A stretch of DNA of 39,566 nt from an uncultured Cellvibrio sp. (GCA_937958105.1 CALFXJ010000008.1:1-39566), one strand, 5' to 3'; counted from the stretch's first letter, positions 17,604-25,678 are shown. Numbers and translations: made by a program. Notes: a model not told the origin generated them from the letters alone.

Positions 17604-18422
17604 TTGCGCGTGTTAACCATAGCCAATCAGAAAGGTGGTGTCGGCAAGACCACGACCACAGTGGCTCTCGGCGGTTTGGCGGCCGAGCAGGGCCGTCGTG
17701 TGTTGCTGTTGGACCTCGATCCGCATGGCTCACTGAGCAGCTATTTTCGTCAAGATCCCGACGCTGGCAATCGCAACGCCTTCACCCTGTTTCAGGAGCG
17801 CGGTAATTTGTCGGCGGCTTTGGTGAAGTCACTGATTCAGCCAACTGCTTTTCCCAACATTGATGTTCTGCCTTCCGCCACTGCACTGGTGACACTGGAG
17901 CGCCAATCCATCGGACAGGATGGAATGGGGCTGGTGATCTCCCGCTCGCTGGCGCAGGTATACGATGACTATGATCTCGCCGTCATCGACACACCGCCGT
18001 TGCTCGGGGTGCTGATGGTGAACGCACTGGCTGCCTGTCAGCATCTGGTGATCCCGGTGCAGACAGAGTTTCTTGCCATCAAAGGACTTGAGCGGATGGT
18101 GAATACTCTGCAGATGATGAGTAAGTCGCGCAAGAAAGCGCTCGAATATTCCATCGTTCCGGTGATGTACGACCGTCGTACCCAGGCATCCGTAACCAGC
18201 CTGCGCACGATCCGCAACAGCTATCCGGAACAGGTCTGGGCCGGTCATATTCCCGTCGATACCAAATTCCGTGATGCCAGCAAGGCCGGTGTGCCGCCAC
18301 ACCTGTTTGATGCAACGTCCCGGGGTGTTGAGGCCTATCGTTCACTGTATAAATGGTTGCAGAAATGGCTTGCTGATTCTTCAGCTCCGGCAGCGTCCCA
18401 GATGCAGGGAGGCATGCGATGA
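17604..18422 (+). CDS. ParA-family ATPase, chemotaxis array partitioning (TTG start)
   Basis: The 272-residue protein has the deviant Walker A motif KGGVGKTTT (Lys10, Lys15), DLDPHGS and DTPP motifs of ParA/Soj ATPases. In Pseudomonas, Vibrio and Shewanella the homologue encoded at this place (Soj/ParC type) positions chemoreceptor arrays at the pole or midcell; I infer the same role. The TTG at 17604 is chosen because AGGA lies 10 bases before it and it gives the MRVLTIANQKGG start usual in the family; a GTG two codons on is possible. Its stop overlaps the next start (ATGA). Confidence 0.92.
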   Translation: MRVLTIANQKGGVGKTTTTVALGGLAAEQGRRVLLLDLDPHGSLSSYFRQDPDAGNRNAFTLFQERGNLSAALVKSLIQPTAFPNIDVLPSATALVTLERQSIGQDGMGLVISRSLAQVYDDYDLAVIDTPPLLGVLMVNALAACQHLVIPVQTEFLAIKGLERMVNTLQMMSKSRKKALEYSIVPVMYDRRTQASVTSLRTIRNSYPEQVWAGHIPVDTKFRDASKAGVPPHLFDATSRGVEAYRSLYKWLQKWLADSSAPAASQMQGGMR

Positions 18423-19285
18423 GCCAGAAGTATTCGCCGCAGGAAGCGTTGCAGCATTATTTCGAAGAACTGCTTGCCGAAGATGATCAGCCGGCCATCC
18501 AATACGCCGAGCCGGACCCGGTTCAACAGCAGAAGCTGGAAAAGCTGCTGCAGAGTGCCCAGCCAAAAATCATCGCGGCACCGGAACCGGAGGTAGCTGC
18601 TCCGGTAGCCGAAATCCAGGAATGGGAAATTCCGGCACCAGCTCTCGAAACGGTTGCTGCGCCCGAAGCAGTTGCCGTGCCGCCCGAGCCGGCGCCCGTG
18701 GTCACTGCGCCTGATCTTGAGCCGGAAGCAGAAGAGCCGGAGCCGGGCAAGCTCGAGGAAAGCCACTATACTGTGGAAGGACTCGCCTGGGCCGCTAACG
18801 GTCGACCCGTCTGGGCGCAGAAAGATTTTGATGTACTGCTGTTTCAGGTTTCCGGTTTGACACTCGCGGTACCGCTTATCGCACTGGGCCAGATTCAACC
18901 GCTGACGGATGAACTGACACCACTGTTTGGCCAGGCAGACTGGTTTATGGGTTTGCTGCCAAGCCCGACCGGCAAAATCCGCACGGTTAATACCGCCAGG
19001 TTTGTGATGCCCGAGCGCTACGATGAAAACTTCGTAAAGACAGCGAAGTATGTTATTTCCATTGATGGAGTCCCCTGGGGGCTGGCGGTCGATTCGGTTA
19101 ACCAGCCCATCACCTTGAAGCCCACGGATGTGAAATGGCGGACGGAACGCACCAAACGGCCGTGGCTGGCTGGCACTGTCAAAGATCATATGTGCGCGCT
19201 GCTCGATATTCCCATGGTCGGTCAGATGCTGATTGATGCGGACAGGAATTCTCCCGGGGGCAAGTCATCGGTCAAACCACATTAA
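18419..19285 (+). CDS. CheW-domain protein with acidic Pro-rich N-terminus
   Basis: This 288-residue protein has a Glu/Pro/Ala-rich, probably disordered N-terminal part (about residues 1-130) and a C-terminal CheW-like domain (about 138-280). It corresponds in place and layout to the second CheW-like protein next to Pseudomonas cheW (PA1463 type). It overlaps parA by 4 bp and is probably translationally coupled. The CheW domain suggests it sits in the receptor-CheA array, perhaps linking it to ParA, as ParP does in Vibrio; that link is inference from order and architecture. Confidence 0.88.
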   Translation: MSQKYSPQEALQHYFEELLAEDDQPAIQYAEPDPVQQQKLEKLLQSAQPKIIAAPEPEVAAPVAEIQEWEIPAPALETVAAPEAVAVPPEPAPVVTAPDLEPEAEEPEPGKLEESHYTVEGLAWAANGRPVWAQKDFDVLLFQVSGLTLAVPLIALGQIQPLTDELTPLFGQADWFMGLLPSPTGKIRTVNTARFVMPERYDENFVKTAKYVISIDGVPWGLAVDSVNQPITLKPTDVKWRTERTKRPWLAGTVKDHMCALLDIPMVGQMLIDADRNSPGGKSSVKPH

Positions 19286-19399
19286 GGCTCGCTCCAATGG
19301 CTCTATCCGCACGATGGGCGGAATGGCGTAAAATTCGTCATTAGCTATAGTTTATGAACATGCATGGGCGCCTGCGGGGCGCAACAAGAGGACAGTGAG

Positions 19400-19888
19400 A
19401 TGGCAACAACCAATAACGTGATCAACAAAAGCACTGATGATCCGGTTCTGCAGTGGGTGACCTTCCGACTCGAGGGGGAAACCTACGGCATCAACGTGAT
19501 GCAGGTGCAGGAAGTGCTGCGCTATTCCGAGATTGCCCCGGTGCCCGGAGCGCCGTCTTATGTGCTGGGTATTATCAATCTGCGCGGCAATGTGGTGACA
19601 GTGATCGATACCCGTCACCGCTTCAACCTGCAAGGCGGAGAGATCACAGACAACACCCGTATCGTGATCATCGAAACCGAAAAACACGTTATCGGCATCC
19701 TCGTGGACAGCGTGGCGGAAGTGGTTTACCTGCGTCAGTCCGAGATTGAAATGGCTCCGAATGTGGGTAATGAAGAAAGCGCTAAGTTCATCCAGGGCGT
19801 GTGCCACAAGAATGACGAATTGTTGATCCTGATCGACCTGAACAAGCTGCTCAGCAGTGAAGAATGGTCAGAACTGGAAGATCTGTAG
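19400..19888 (+). CDS. cheW: Chemotaxis coupling protein CheW
   Basis: CheW bridges chemoreceptors and CheA. The 162-residue protein is a single CheW domain (WVTFRLEGETYGINVMQVQE, LGIINLRGNVVTVIDTRHRF). AAGAGGA ends 7 bases before the ATG at 19400, and the resulting length matches the family; an upstream in-frame ATG at 19364 would add a non-conserved 12-residue extension. A 114-bp gap separates it from the preceding gene, containing a TATAGT at 19346-19351 with only a weak -35 match. Confidence 0.96.
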   Translation: MATTNNVINKSTDDPVLQWVTFRLEGETYGINVMQVQEVLRYSEIAPVPGAPSYVLGIINLRGNVVTVIDTRHRFNLQGGEITDNTRIVIIETEKHVIGILVDSVAEVVYLRQSEIEMAPNVGNEESAKFIQGVCHKNDELLILIDLNKLLSSEEWSELEDL

Positions 19889-19916
19889 GGCAGGTGGCTA
19901 GCGGAGGCTCAGGCAG

Positions 19917-20303
19917 ATGGTGATATCACTTTTGGAAGCAGGTTTAATCCTGAGTCTGATCCTGAGCCTTGTTGCCCTGGCGGTAGCCTCCTACAGCCTA
20001 ATTCGCCTGCGTCGTCAGGCCGAAGCAACGGACAAGCTCTACCAGCGCCTGCTCCGGGATATCTCCATCGCCAACACCGGCTCGGTCGGCGTCGGGCAGC
20101 GCCTGCTGGCAATGGAAAAACGTTTGCAGAACGAGGCCCAGAAGCCTCGGATTGATTACACCAACGACGAAGAATTCCAGCCTTATGCCGAGGCAGCACA
20201 GCTTTTCAAAATGGGCCTCAGCAGCGAAGAAGTAGCCCGCCGCTGCGGCCTCTCCCGCGCCGAAGCCTCCCTCATGGAAATGATGCAAAAAGCCACACGT
20301 TGA
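19917..20303 (+). CDS. DUF2802 membrane protein, end of chemotaxis cluster
   Basis: A 128-residue protein with one N-terminal membrane helix (about residues 8-28), a basic helical middle, and a C-terminal segment (about 90-125: LFKMGLSSEEVARRCGLSRAEASLM) that looks like a helix-turn-helix. It matches the DUF2802 family found after cheW in Pseudomonas (PA1465 type). Function unknown; the position suggests a link to flagella or chemotaxis. GCGGAGG lies 9 bases before the ATG. Confidence 0.85.
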   Translation: MVISLLEAGLILSLILSLVALAVASYSLIRLRRQAEATDKLYQRLLRDISIANTGSVGVGQRLLAMEKRLQNEAQKPRIDYTNDEEFQPYAEAAQLFKMGLSSEEVARRCGLSRAEASLMEMMQKATR

Positions 20304-20340
20304 CGGGATGGTGGGTGTGTCGGATTTCAATGTGGGATGT

Positions 20341-20370
20341 GTCGGATTACGCTGCGCTAATCCGACCTAC
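20341..20370 (-). repeat. REP-like palindrome, inverted copy
   Basis: Arms GTCGGATTA (20341-20349) and TAATCCGAC (20358-20366) are followed by CTAC. It differs from the copy at 70-99 by a single loop base (CTGCG for CTACG). Confidence 0.85.
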
Positions 20371-20427
20371 GATGCAGGGCTCAAAGGCCTCCGTAAATGA
20401 TTGTCGGGTTACGCGATCTCCACCAAA

Positions 20428-20459
20428 GTAGGTCGGATTAGCCGCAGGCGTAATCCGAC
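20428..20459 (+). repeat. REP-like palindrome, forward copy identical to 18-49
   Basis: GTAG head, arms at 20432-20440 and 20451-20459, and the same GCCGCAGGCG loop as at 18-49. The identity continues into the base that follows. Two identical copies 20 kb apart indicate a recent or actively copied repeat family. Confidence 0.88.
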
Positions 20460-20480
20460 ACCCCCGCCCAATCCTCCGAC

Positions 20481-20510
20481 GTAGGTCGGGTTAGCGAAGC
20501 GTAACCCGAC
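20481..20510 (+). repeat. REP-like palindrome, G variant
   Basis: GTAG head with arms GTCGGGTTA (20485-20493) and TAACCCGAC (20502-20510). The arms carry a compensating A-T to G-C change relative to the other copies, showing that pairing is preserved. Confidence 0.85.
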
Positions 20511-20641
20511 ACCCATCTCCGCCCAACCCCCAACCCCGCCCAAACCCCCATAACCGCTTGATCTGCAAGGGTGGATCTGCTAGCCTGCGCCGCTTGCTGG
20601 AACATGTGTAAATCGTCAAACATTCACCCATTACTGGCAGT

Positions 20642-20716
20642 GACATTGAGCGGCTGGCGCCAGCTATCAGGTCCTCAATGTCGATCATTAACTGGCCCGT
20701 ACAACTGGCAGTACGG
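20642..20716 (+). promoter_or_regulatory. Structured rpsA leader (nested hairpins)
   Basis: GACATTGAG (20642-20650) pairs perfectly with CTCAATGTC (20674-20682), enclosing the 12-base palindrome GCTGGCGCCAGC (20653-20664). A second hairpin pairs CCGTAC (20697-20702) with GTACGG (20711-20716). E. coli rpsA has a structured leader through which S1 represses its own translation; a comparable role here is inferred. The rpsA start has only a short AGGT ribosome-binding site, which fits leader-dependent initiation. Whether the mRNA starts upstream of these hairpins is not shown. Confidence 0.5.
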
Positions 20717-20784
20717 TAATCGCAGGGTTTGGCCGTTTATAGCCTTATAAATAGCGGACTCTGGGTCATTTTATAGGTACACCC

Positions 20785-22470
20785 ATGAGCATGAGCGAAA
20801 GTTTTGCTGAGTTATTTGAAGAGAGTTTGAAAACCGTTGATATGGTGCCGGGCACCATCGTTACCGGTGTAGTGATTGACATCGACAAGGACTGGGTGAC
20901 TGTTCACGCCGGCCTCAAGTCAGAAGGCGTTATCCCCGCCGAGCAGTTCCGCAACGAATTAGGCGAGCTCAACCTGCAGATCGGTGACGAAGTTCAGGTT
21001 GCTCTGGAAAGTGTAGAAGACGGTTTCGGTGAAACCCGTCTGTCCCGCGAAAAAGCCAAGCGCGCTGAAGCCTGGAAAATCCTCGAAGCCGCTCACAGCG
21101 CTGATGAAGTTATCAAGGGTGTTATCAATGGCAAGGTCAAAGGTGGTTTCACTGTTGACGTGGCCAGCATCCGTGCCTTCCTCCCGGGCTCTCTGGTAGA
21201 CGTTCGCCCAGTACGCGAAACTACCCACCTCGAAGGTAAAGAGCTGGAATTCAAAGTTATCAAACTGGATCAGAAGCGTAACAACGTCGTTGTTTCCCGT
21301 CGCGCTGTTCTGGAACAAGCCAACTCCGCTGAGCGTGATGAACTGCTGTCCACTCTGCAGGAAGGTCAGGCTGTTAAAGGTATCGTTAAAAACCTCACTG
21401 ACTACGGTGCATTCGTGGATCTGGGCGGTGTAGACGGTCTGCTGCACATCACTGACATGGCGTGGAAGCGTATCAAGCATCCGGGCGAAATCGTGAATGT
21501 TGGCGACGAAATTGAAGTAAAAGTACTCAAGTTCGACCGTGAGCGTAACCGTGTATCTCTGGGCCTCAAGCAACTGGGCGAAGATCCATGGATTCAAATC
21601 ACCAAGCGCTATCCGGAAGGTGCACGCGTTAAAGCCAAGGTTACCAACCTGACCGACTACGGCTGCTTCGCTGAGCTGGAAGAGGGCGTTGAAGGTCTGA
21701 TCCACGTATCTGAAATGGACTGGACCAACAAGAACATCCACCCGTCCAAAGTTGTTCAACTGGGTGATGAAATCGAAGTTATGGTTCTGGATATCGACGA
21801 AGAACGTCGTCGTATCTCTCTGGGCCTGAAGCAATGTCAGGAAAACCCATGGGATGCGTTTGCCCGTACCTGCGCCAAAGGCGACAAGATCACCGGCAAA
21901 ATCAAGTCCATCACTGATTTCGGTATCTTCATCGGTCTGGAAGGTGGCATTGATGGTCTGGTTCACCTGTCCGACATCTCCTGGCACGAAGCTGGCGAAG
22001 AAGCTGTACGCAAGTACAAGAAAGGCGACGAGCTGGAAACCGTTGTGCTGGCTATCGACCCGGAGCGCGAGCGCATTTCCCTGGGTATCAAGCAGCTGGA
22101 AGCCGATCCCTTCTCTGAGTACGTAACCGAGAATGACAAAGGCGCCATCGTTAAAGGTACCGTTAAAGAAGTTGAAGCCAAGGCTGCTGTTGTGACCCTG
22201 GCTGCAGACGTTGAAGCTGTACTGAAAGCCTCTGAGCTGAGCCGCGAGAAAGTTGAAGACGCGCGCAACGTTCTTAAAGTTGGTGACGAAGTTGAAGCCA
22301 AGATTATTGCAGTTGACCGCAAGAATCGCAGCATCAGCCTGTCTATCAAATCCAAAGACGTTGATGACGAGAAATCAGCCATCAAAGAGCACAGCAACAA
22401 GCAAGCTGAGCAAGCTGCCCCGACTACTCTGGGTGACTTGATCAAGGCGCAAATGCAAAGCAAAGAGTAA
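20785..22470 (+). CDS. rpsA: 30S ribosomal protein S1
   Basis: S1 binds mRNA on the small ribosomal subunit and is needed for initiation on structured or weak-site mRNAs. The 561-residue protein has six S1/OB-fold repeats of about 70 residues between roughly residues 20 and 520, with the typical GxVxxxxxxGxFV patterns (for example NLTDYGAFVDLGGVDGLLHI). Length is normal for gammaproteobacteria. Codon choice is more biased (many GCT, GTT, CGT) than in its neighbours, as expected of a highly expressed gene. It is normally preceded by cmk; here it follows the chemotaxis cluster. A clear terminator follows. Confidence 0.99.
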   Translation: MSMSESFAELFEESLKTVDMVPGTIVTGVVIDIDKDWVTVHAGLKSEGVIPAEQFRNELGELNLQIGDEVQVALESVEDGFGETRLSREKAKRAEAWKILEAAHSADEVIKGVINGKVKGGFTVDVASIRAFLPGSLVDVRPVRETTHLEGKELEFKVIKLDQKRNNVVVSRRAVLEQANSAERDELLSTLQEGQAVKGIVKNLTDYGAFVDLGGVDGLLHITDMAWKRIKHPGEIVNVGDEIEVKVLKFDRERNRVSLGLKQLGEDPWIQITKRYPEGARVKAKVTNLTDYGCFAELEEGVEGLIHVSEMDWTNKNIHPSKVVQLGDEIEVMVLDIDEERRRISLGLKQCQENPWDAFARTCAKGDKITGKIKSITDFGIFIGLEGGIDGLVHLSDISWHEAGEEAVRKYKKGDELETVVLAIDPERERISLGIKQLEADPFSEYVTENDKGAIVKGTVKEVEAKAAVVTLAADVEAVLKASELSREKVEDARNVLKVGDEVEAKIIAVDRKNRSISLSIKSKDVDDEKSAIKEHSNKQAEQAAPTTLGDLIKAQMQSKE

Positions 22471-22482
22471 TCTTTGATGAAT

Positions 22483-22513
22483 CAACGGCTGCCATCCGGC
22501 AGCCGTTGTTTTC
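22483..22513 (+). terminator. Intrinsic terminator after rpsA
   Basis: CAACGGCTGCC (22483-22493) pairs perfectly over 11 bp with GGCAGCCGTTG (22498-22508) around the loop ATCC, followed by TTTTC. It lies 12 bases after the rpsA stop. Confidence 0.9.
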
Positions 22514-22652
22514 AGGTTTACCGTTCAGGCAATCGATAAAAAATCAAAAAAGCCTTTATTTTTATAGAGTTAGCGAGTTTTTTAAGTTATAAAGTAAGTG
22601 ATTTACGCGCAGTAAGTTTTTGCCTGATTTTATCTTCCTAAGAGTACAGGCC

Positions 22653-22943
22653 ATGACCAAATCTGAACTTATAGAATATATCACTGAAAAACAGAACCAA
22701 CTGCCCATGCGCGATGTTGAGCTGGCGGTTAAATTGTTACTGGAATACATGTCGGACATTCTGGCGTCCGGCGAACGAATTGAAATTCGCGGTTTTGGAA
22801 GCTTCTCGCTCCATTATCGTGCGCCGCGGATGGGGCGTAACCCCAAGACGGGCGAATCTGTGATGCTTGAAGGTAAATACGTTCCGCACTTCAAGCCAGG
22901 AAAAGAAATGCGTGATCGCGTAAATGAAAGCCTTCACCGCTAG
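22653..22943 (+). CDS. ihfB: Integration host factor beta subunit
   Basis: IHF-beta pairs with IHF-alpha to bend DNA at specific sites and assists sigma54 promoters, among others. The 96-residue protein is full length, with the DNA-intercalating beta-arm GRNPKTGE and its conserved proline, and the FGSFSLHYR segment. ATG at 22653 is preceded by AAGAG/ACAGG; an upstream in-frame TTG (22620) would add a non-conserved extension. It has its own intergenic region after the rpsA terminator and is followed by a terminator. Confidence 0.98.
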   Translation: MTKSELIEYITEKQNQLPMRDVELAVKLLLEYMSDILASGERIEIRGFGSFSLHYRAPRMGRNPKTGESVMLEGKYVPHFKPGKEMRDRVNESLHR

Positions 22944-22963
22944 GTCAGGATTGAGTTTTCGAG

Positions 22964-22996
22964 AAAACGGCATGCTTCAACAGTGTGCCGTTTTTT
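22964..22996 (+). terminator. Intrinsic terminator after ihfB
   Basis: AAAACGGCA (22964-22972) pairs with TGCCGTTTT (22986-22994) around a 13-base loop, running into a T-tract. It lies 20 bases after the ihfB stop. Confidence 0.85.
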
Positions 22997-23058
22997 ATTT
23001 CAGGGTTGCTTGTTAATAACCTCTCTGGCAATAACTGTTGTGAAATCCACGGAGTAAG

Positions 23059-24249
23059 ATGATGACGCAAGGGCTTGGTTTATCGCTCCTATTGCTTCTC
23101 ACCGTGGCAGCAAGCTTTCTGCTCGGCTGGCGATTCAGCCAAAAGCGCAGCAACATCTTCAAACAAACCTTTGCCCATAGTTATTACCGCGGAATGAGCT
23201 ACCTGCTCAACGAGCAGATGGATAATTCCGTTGATAAATTTATTGAGGCGCTCGAGGTTACCGGCGAAACACTGGAGATTCACCTCGCGCTCGGCAACAT
23301 GATGCGCAGAAAAGGAGAAGCAGCCAAGGCCATCAGAATTCATCAAAACGTACTGGATCGACGCGGTCTCACCAGTAAACAACATCACGAAGCACAGCTG
23401 GAACTGGCTCGTGATTACGTCAGCGCCGGCCTGCTGGACCGCGCCGAAAGTTTATTTCAAGAACTGATTCAACTGGATTCATTTTACAAATCCCAGGCGT
23501 TGGAACAGCTCATTGAAATCTATCAGGATGAAAAAGAGTGGAGCAAGGCCATCCAGGCTGCAAGTATGTTGTCGCGCTTAAAAGGCGATAAAGAGCCCCG
23601 TGAACTGGCCGTTGCGAAAGCGCACTTCTGCTGTGAGCTGGCTTTACAGGATATCGAAAACAATAACCTTGAAGCAGCAGCGCAACAACTGCAGCAGGCC
23701 GTCTCTTTTGATGAAAATTCTGTGCGGGCAAGCTTGATTCTCGCGGAGCTGGCGTATCGCCAGGGCGATTATCAAACAGCTGTCGACGCATTGAAAAAAA
23801 TTCCGAAGCAGGACCCGGAACGTATTAATATTGCACTTCCATTACTGTGCGATGCATATGAAAAACTGGCAGACAGTGACGGACTGCAAGAAACGTTAAA
23901 AGAGTGGTTGGAACGTTACCCAACCAACCAACTCGTTATAAAGCTTGCCGATAAGATACGCGCGACCCGTGATGATTATGCAGCAGCGGATTTTATTGCA
24001 GAGCAGTTAAAAAGAAAGCCTTCAATCAAGGCGCTGAACCGCCTGGTGGAATTGCACCTGCTGCATTCTGAAGGTGAAGCAAAAGAAAATTTACAGCTAT
24101 TGAAACAGTTGGTTGATAAAGTAATGGCTGAGAAGCCTGCGTACCACTGCGTCAAATGCGGTTTTTCTGGAGCACACCTGCATTGGCTTTGCCCCGGCTG
24201 TAAAACCTGGGGTAGCGTCAAAATCATCAAGGGCGTCGCCGGTGAATAA
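23059..24249 (+). CDS. lapB: Lipopolysaccharide assembly protein LapB (YciM)
   Basis: LapB is an inner-membrane protein that controls LPS synthesis by directing LpxC to FtsH proteolysis. The 396-residue protein has an N-terminal membrane helix (about residues 5-22), a run of TPR helices (about 35-340), and a C-terminal rubredoxin-like metal site with Cys364, Cys367, Cys378 and Cys381. GGAG lies just upstream of two adjacent ATGs (23059, 23062); the second has the better spacing. lapA, which usually precedes lapB, is not present between ihfB and lapB. Confidence 0.95.
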   Translation: MMTQGLGLSLLLLLTVAASFLLGWRFSQKRSNIFKQTFAHSYYRGMSYLLNEQMDNSVDKFIEALEVTGETLEIHLALGNMMRRKGEAAKAIRIHQNVLDRRGLTSKQHHEAQLELARDYVSAGLLDRAESLFQELIQLDSFYKSQALEQLIEIYQDEKEWSKAIQAASMLSRLKGDKEPRELAVAKAHFCCELALQDIENNNLEAAAQQLQQAVSFDENSVRASLILAELAYRQGDYQTAVDALKKIPKQDPERINIALPLLCDAYEKLADSDGLQETLKEWLERYPTNQLVIKLADKIRATRDDYAAADFIAEQLKRKPSIKALNRLVELHLLHSEGEAKENLQLLKQLVDKVMAEKPAYHCVKCGFSGAHLHWLCPGCKTWGSVKIIKGVAGE

Positions 24250-24253
24250 GCGT

Positions 24254-24290
24254 ACGGGCCTCTGTACAACATTTGGCCCGTTTTTTGTTT
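24254..24290 (+). terminator. Intrinsic terminator after lapB
   Basis: ACGGGCC (24254-24260) pairs with GGCCCGT (24275-24281) around a 14-base loop, followed by TTTTTTGTTT. It separates lapB from the polysaccharide locus. Confidence 0.85.
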
Positions 24291-24341
24291 GCTCAATGAT
24301 TGGCAACTATTTTTTTCTATGCAGCGAAGGAGTTTACCCGC

Positions 24342-25667
24342 ATGAAAGTAACAGTATTTGGTATTGGCTACGTAGGGCTTGTGCAGGCGGCAGTGCTGGC
24401 GGAAGTAGGGCATCAGGTCGTGTGCATCGATGTCGATGCCGGCAAGGTAGAACGCCTCAAATTGGGTCAGATTCCTATCTATGAACCAGGCCTGGAGCCG
24501 CTCGTCAAAGAAAATTACGCCGCCGGCCGTCTGCGCTTTACCACCGACGCTGTTGAAGGGGTCAAGCATGGCGAAGTGCAATTCATCGCTGTAGGCACTC
24601 CCCCCGATGAAGATGGCTCCGCCGACCTCAAGTATGTACTGGCGGTCGCATCAACCATTGCTGAAAACATGGAATCCCACCAGATCGTTATCGACAAATC
24701 CACCGTCCCCGTCGGCACGGCGGACAAAGTGAAAGCGAGAATTGCCGAAGTTCTCGAGCAGCGTGGCCGCACAGACCTTACCTACGATGTCGTCTCCAAC
24801 CCGGAATTCCTGAAAGAAGGGTCAGCCGTAGGCGACTGTATGCGCCCCGAGCGCATCATCATCGGCACTGACAGTCAGCACGCCGAAGAAGTGATGCGCG
24901 AACTTTACGCCCCCTTCAATCGCAATCACGACAAAGTGATCGTGATGGATGTGCGCAGCGCCGAACTCACCAAATACGCCGCAAACTGTATGCTGGCCAC
25001 CAAGATCAGCTTCATGAATGAGATGGCCAACCTGGCTGAAATCCTCGGTGCCGACATTGAGGCCGTGCGTCAGGGTATCGGCAGCGATTCCCGTATCGGT
25101 TATCACTTTATCTATCCCGGTGTTGGCTACGGCGGCTCCTGCTTTCCAAAAGATGTCCAGGCGCTGATCAAAACTGCAGATCAAATAGATTTTGATGCAA
25201 AGATCCTGAAAGCTGTGGAATCCAGAAACAACGAACAGAAAACCACGCTCTTCAAAAAGATCGACAAGCACTTCAAAGGCGACCTCAAAGGCAAAACCTT
25301 CGCCATCTGGGGTCTTGCCTTTAAACCCAACACCGACGACATGCGCGAAGCCCCATCTCGTGTATTGATGGAAGCTTTATGGAAAGCCGGCGCAAAAGTA
25401 CAGGCATTCGACCCCGAAGCTATGGAAGAAACACAGCGGATTTACGGCAGCCGTGATGATTTGACACTTTGTGGCACCAAAGAAGGTACATTGAAAGGTG
25501 CTGATGCTTTAGTGATCGTAACCGAGTGGCAGGTATTCCGTGCGCCGGACTTTGACGCTATCAAGCAAATGCTGTCAGAGCCGGTGGTGTTTGACGGACG
25601 CAACATGTACGAGCCAAAGCGAATGGCTAAAAAAGGCTTCACTTATTACTCTGTTGGCAGAGCTTGA
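24342..25667 (+). CDS. ugd: UDP-glucose 6-dehydrogenase
   Basis: It oxidises UDP-glucose to UDP-glucuronate with two NAD+, supplying acidic sugars for surface polysaccharide. The 441-residue protein has the N-terminal NAD site GIGYVGL (residues 7-13), the central dimerisation helices, and catalytic Cys267 in YGGSCFPKD. The ATG at 24342 is chosen because AAGGAGT ends 8 bases before it; an upstream in-frame start at 24300 would add residues not seen in the family. Related UDP-GlcNAc or UDP-ManNAc dehydrogenases are less likely given the motif set. Base composition is like the core genome, unlike the genes from 26500 on. Confidence 0.93.
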   Translation: MKVTVFGIGYVGLVQAAVLAEVGHQVVCIDVDAGKVERLKLGQIPIYEPGLEPLVKENYAAGRLRFTTDAVEGVKHGEVQFIAVGTPPDEDGSADLKYVLAVASTIAENMESHQIVIDKSTVPVGTADKVKARIAEVLEQRGRTDLTYDVVSNPEFLKEGSAVGDCMRPERIIIGTDSQHAEEVMRELYAPFNRNHDKVIVMDVRSAELTKYAANCMLATKISFMNEMANLAEILGADIEAVRQGIGSDSRIGYHFIYPGVGYGGSCFPKDVQALIKTADQIDFDAKILKAVESRNNEQKTTLFKKIDKHFKGDLKGKTFAIWGLAFKPNTDDMREAPSRVLMEALWKAGAKVQAFDPEAMEETQRIYGSRDDLTLCGTKEGTLKGADALVIVTEWQVFRAPDFDAIKQMLSEPVVFDGRNMYEPKRMAKKGFTYYSVGRA

Positions 25668-25678
25668 TAAGCTATTGT

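Larger units (their letters stand above)
20304..20784. other. REP cluster and rpsA leader region
   Basis: The 481-bp gap has two parts. The left part (20317-20512) holds three complete REP-like palindromes and two half-sites (GTCGGATT near 20319 and GTCGGGTTACGCGA near 20403). The right part (20560-20784) leads into rpsA and contains the nested hairpin at 20642-20682 and a smaller one at 20697-20716. I see no protein-coding gene and no promoter good enough to call. Confidence 0.7.

Noticed and set aside
1..20510. CRISPR-like array from the repeated palindromes
   Set aside because: Copies are few, occur in both orientations, are irregularly spaced, and carry REP-type arms; no cas genes are present.
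20697..20760. Sigma70 promoter with TATAAA near 20746 for rpsA
   Set aside because: The only nearby -35-like element (TTGGCC) is 11 bp away, too close for a functional pair.
20959..21987. 342-codon open frame antisense to rpsA
   Set aside because: Shadow of the strongly biased S1 codons; the translation mirrors the repeated S1 domains and has no family resemblance.
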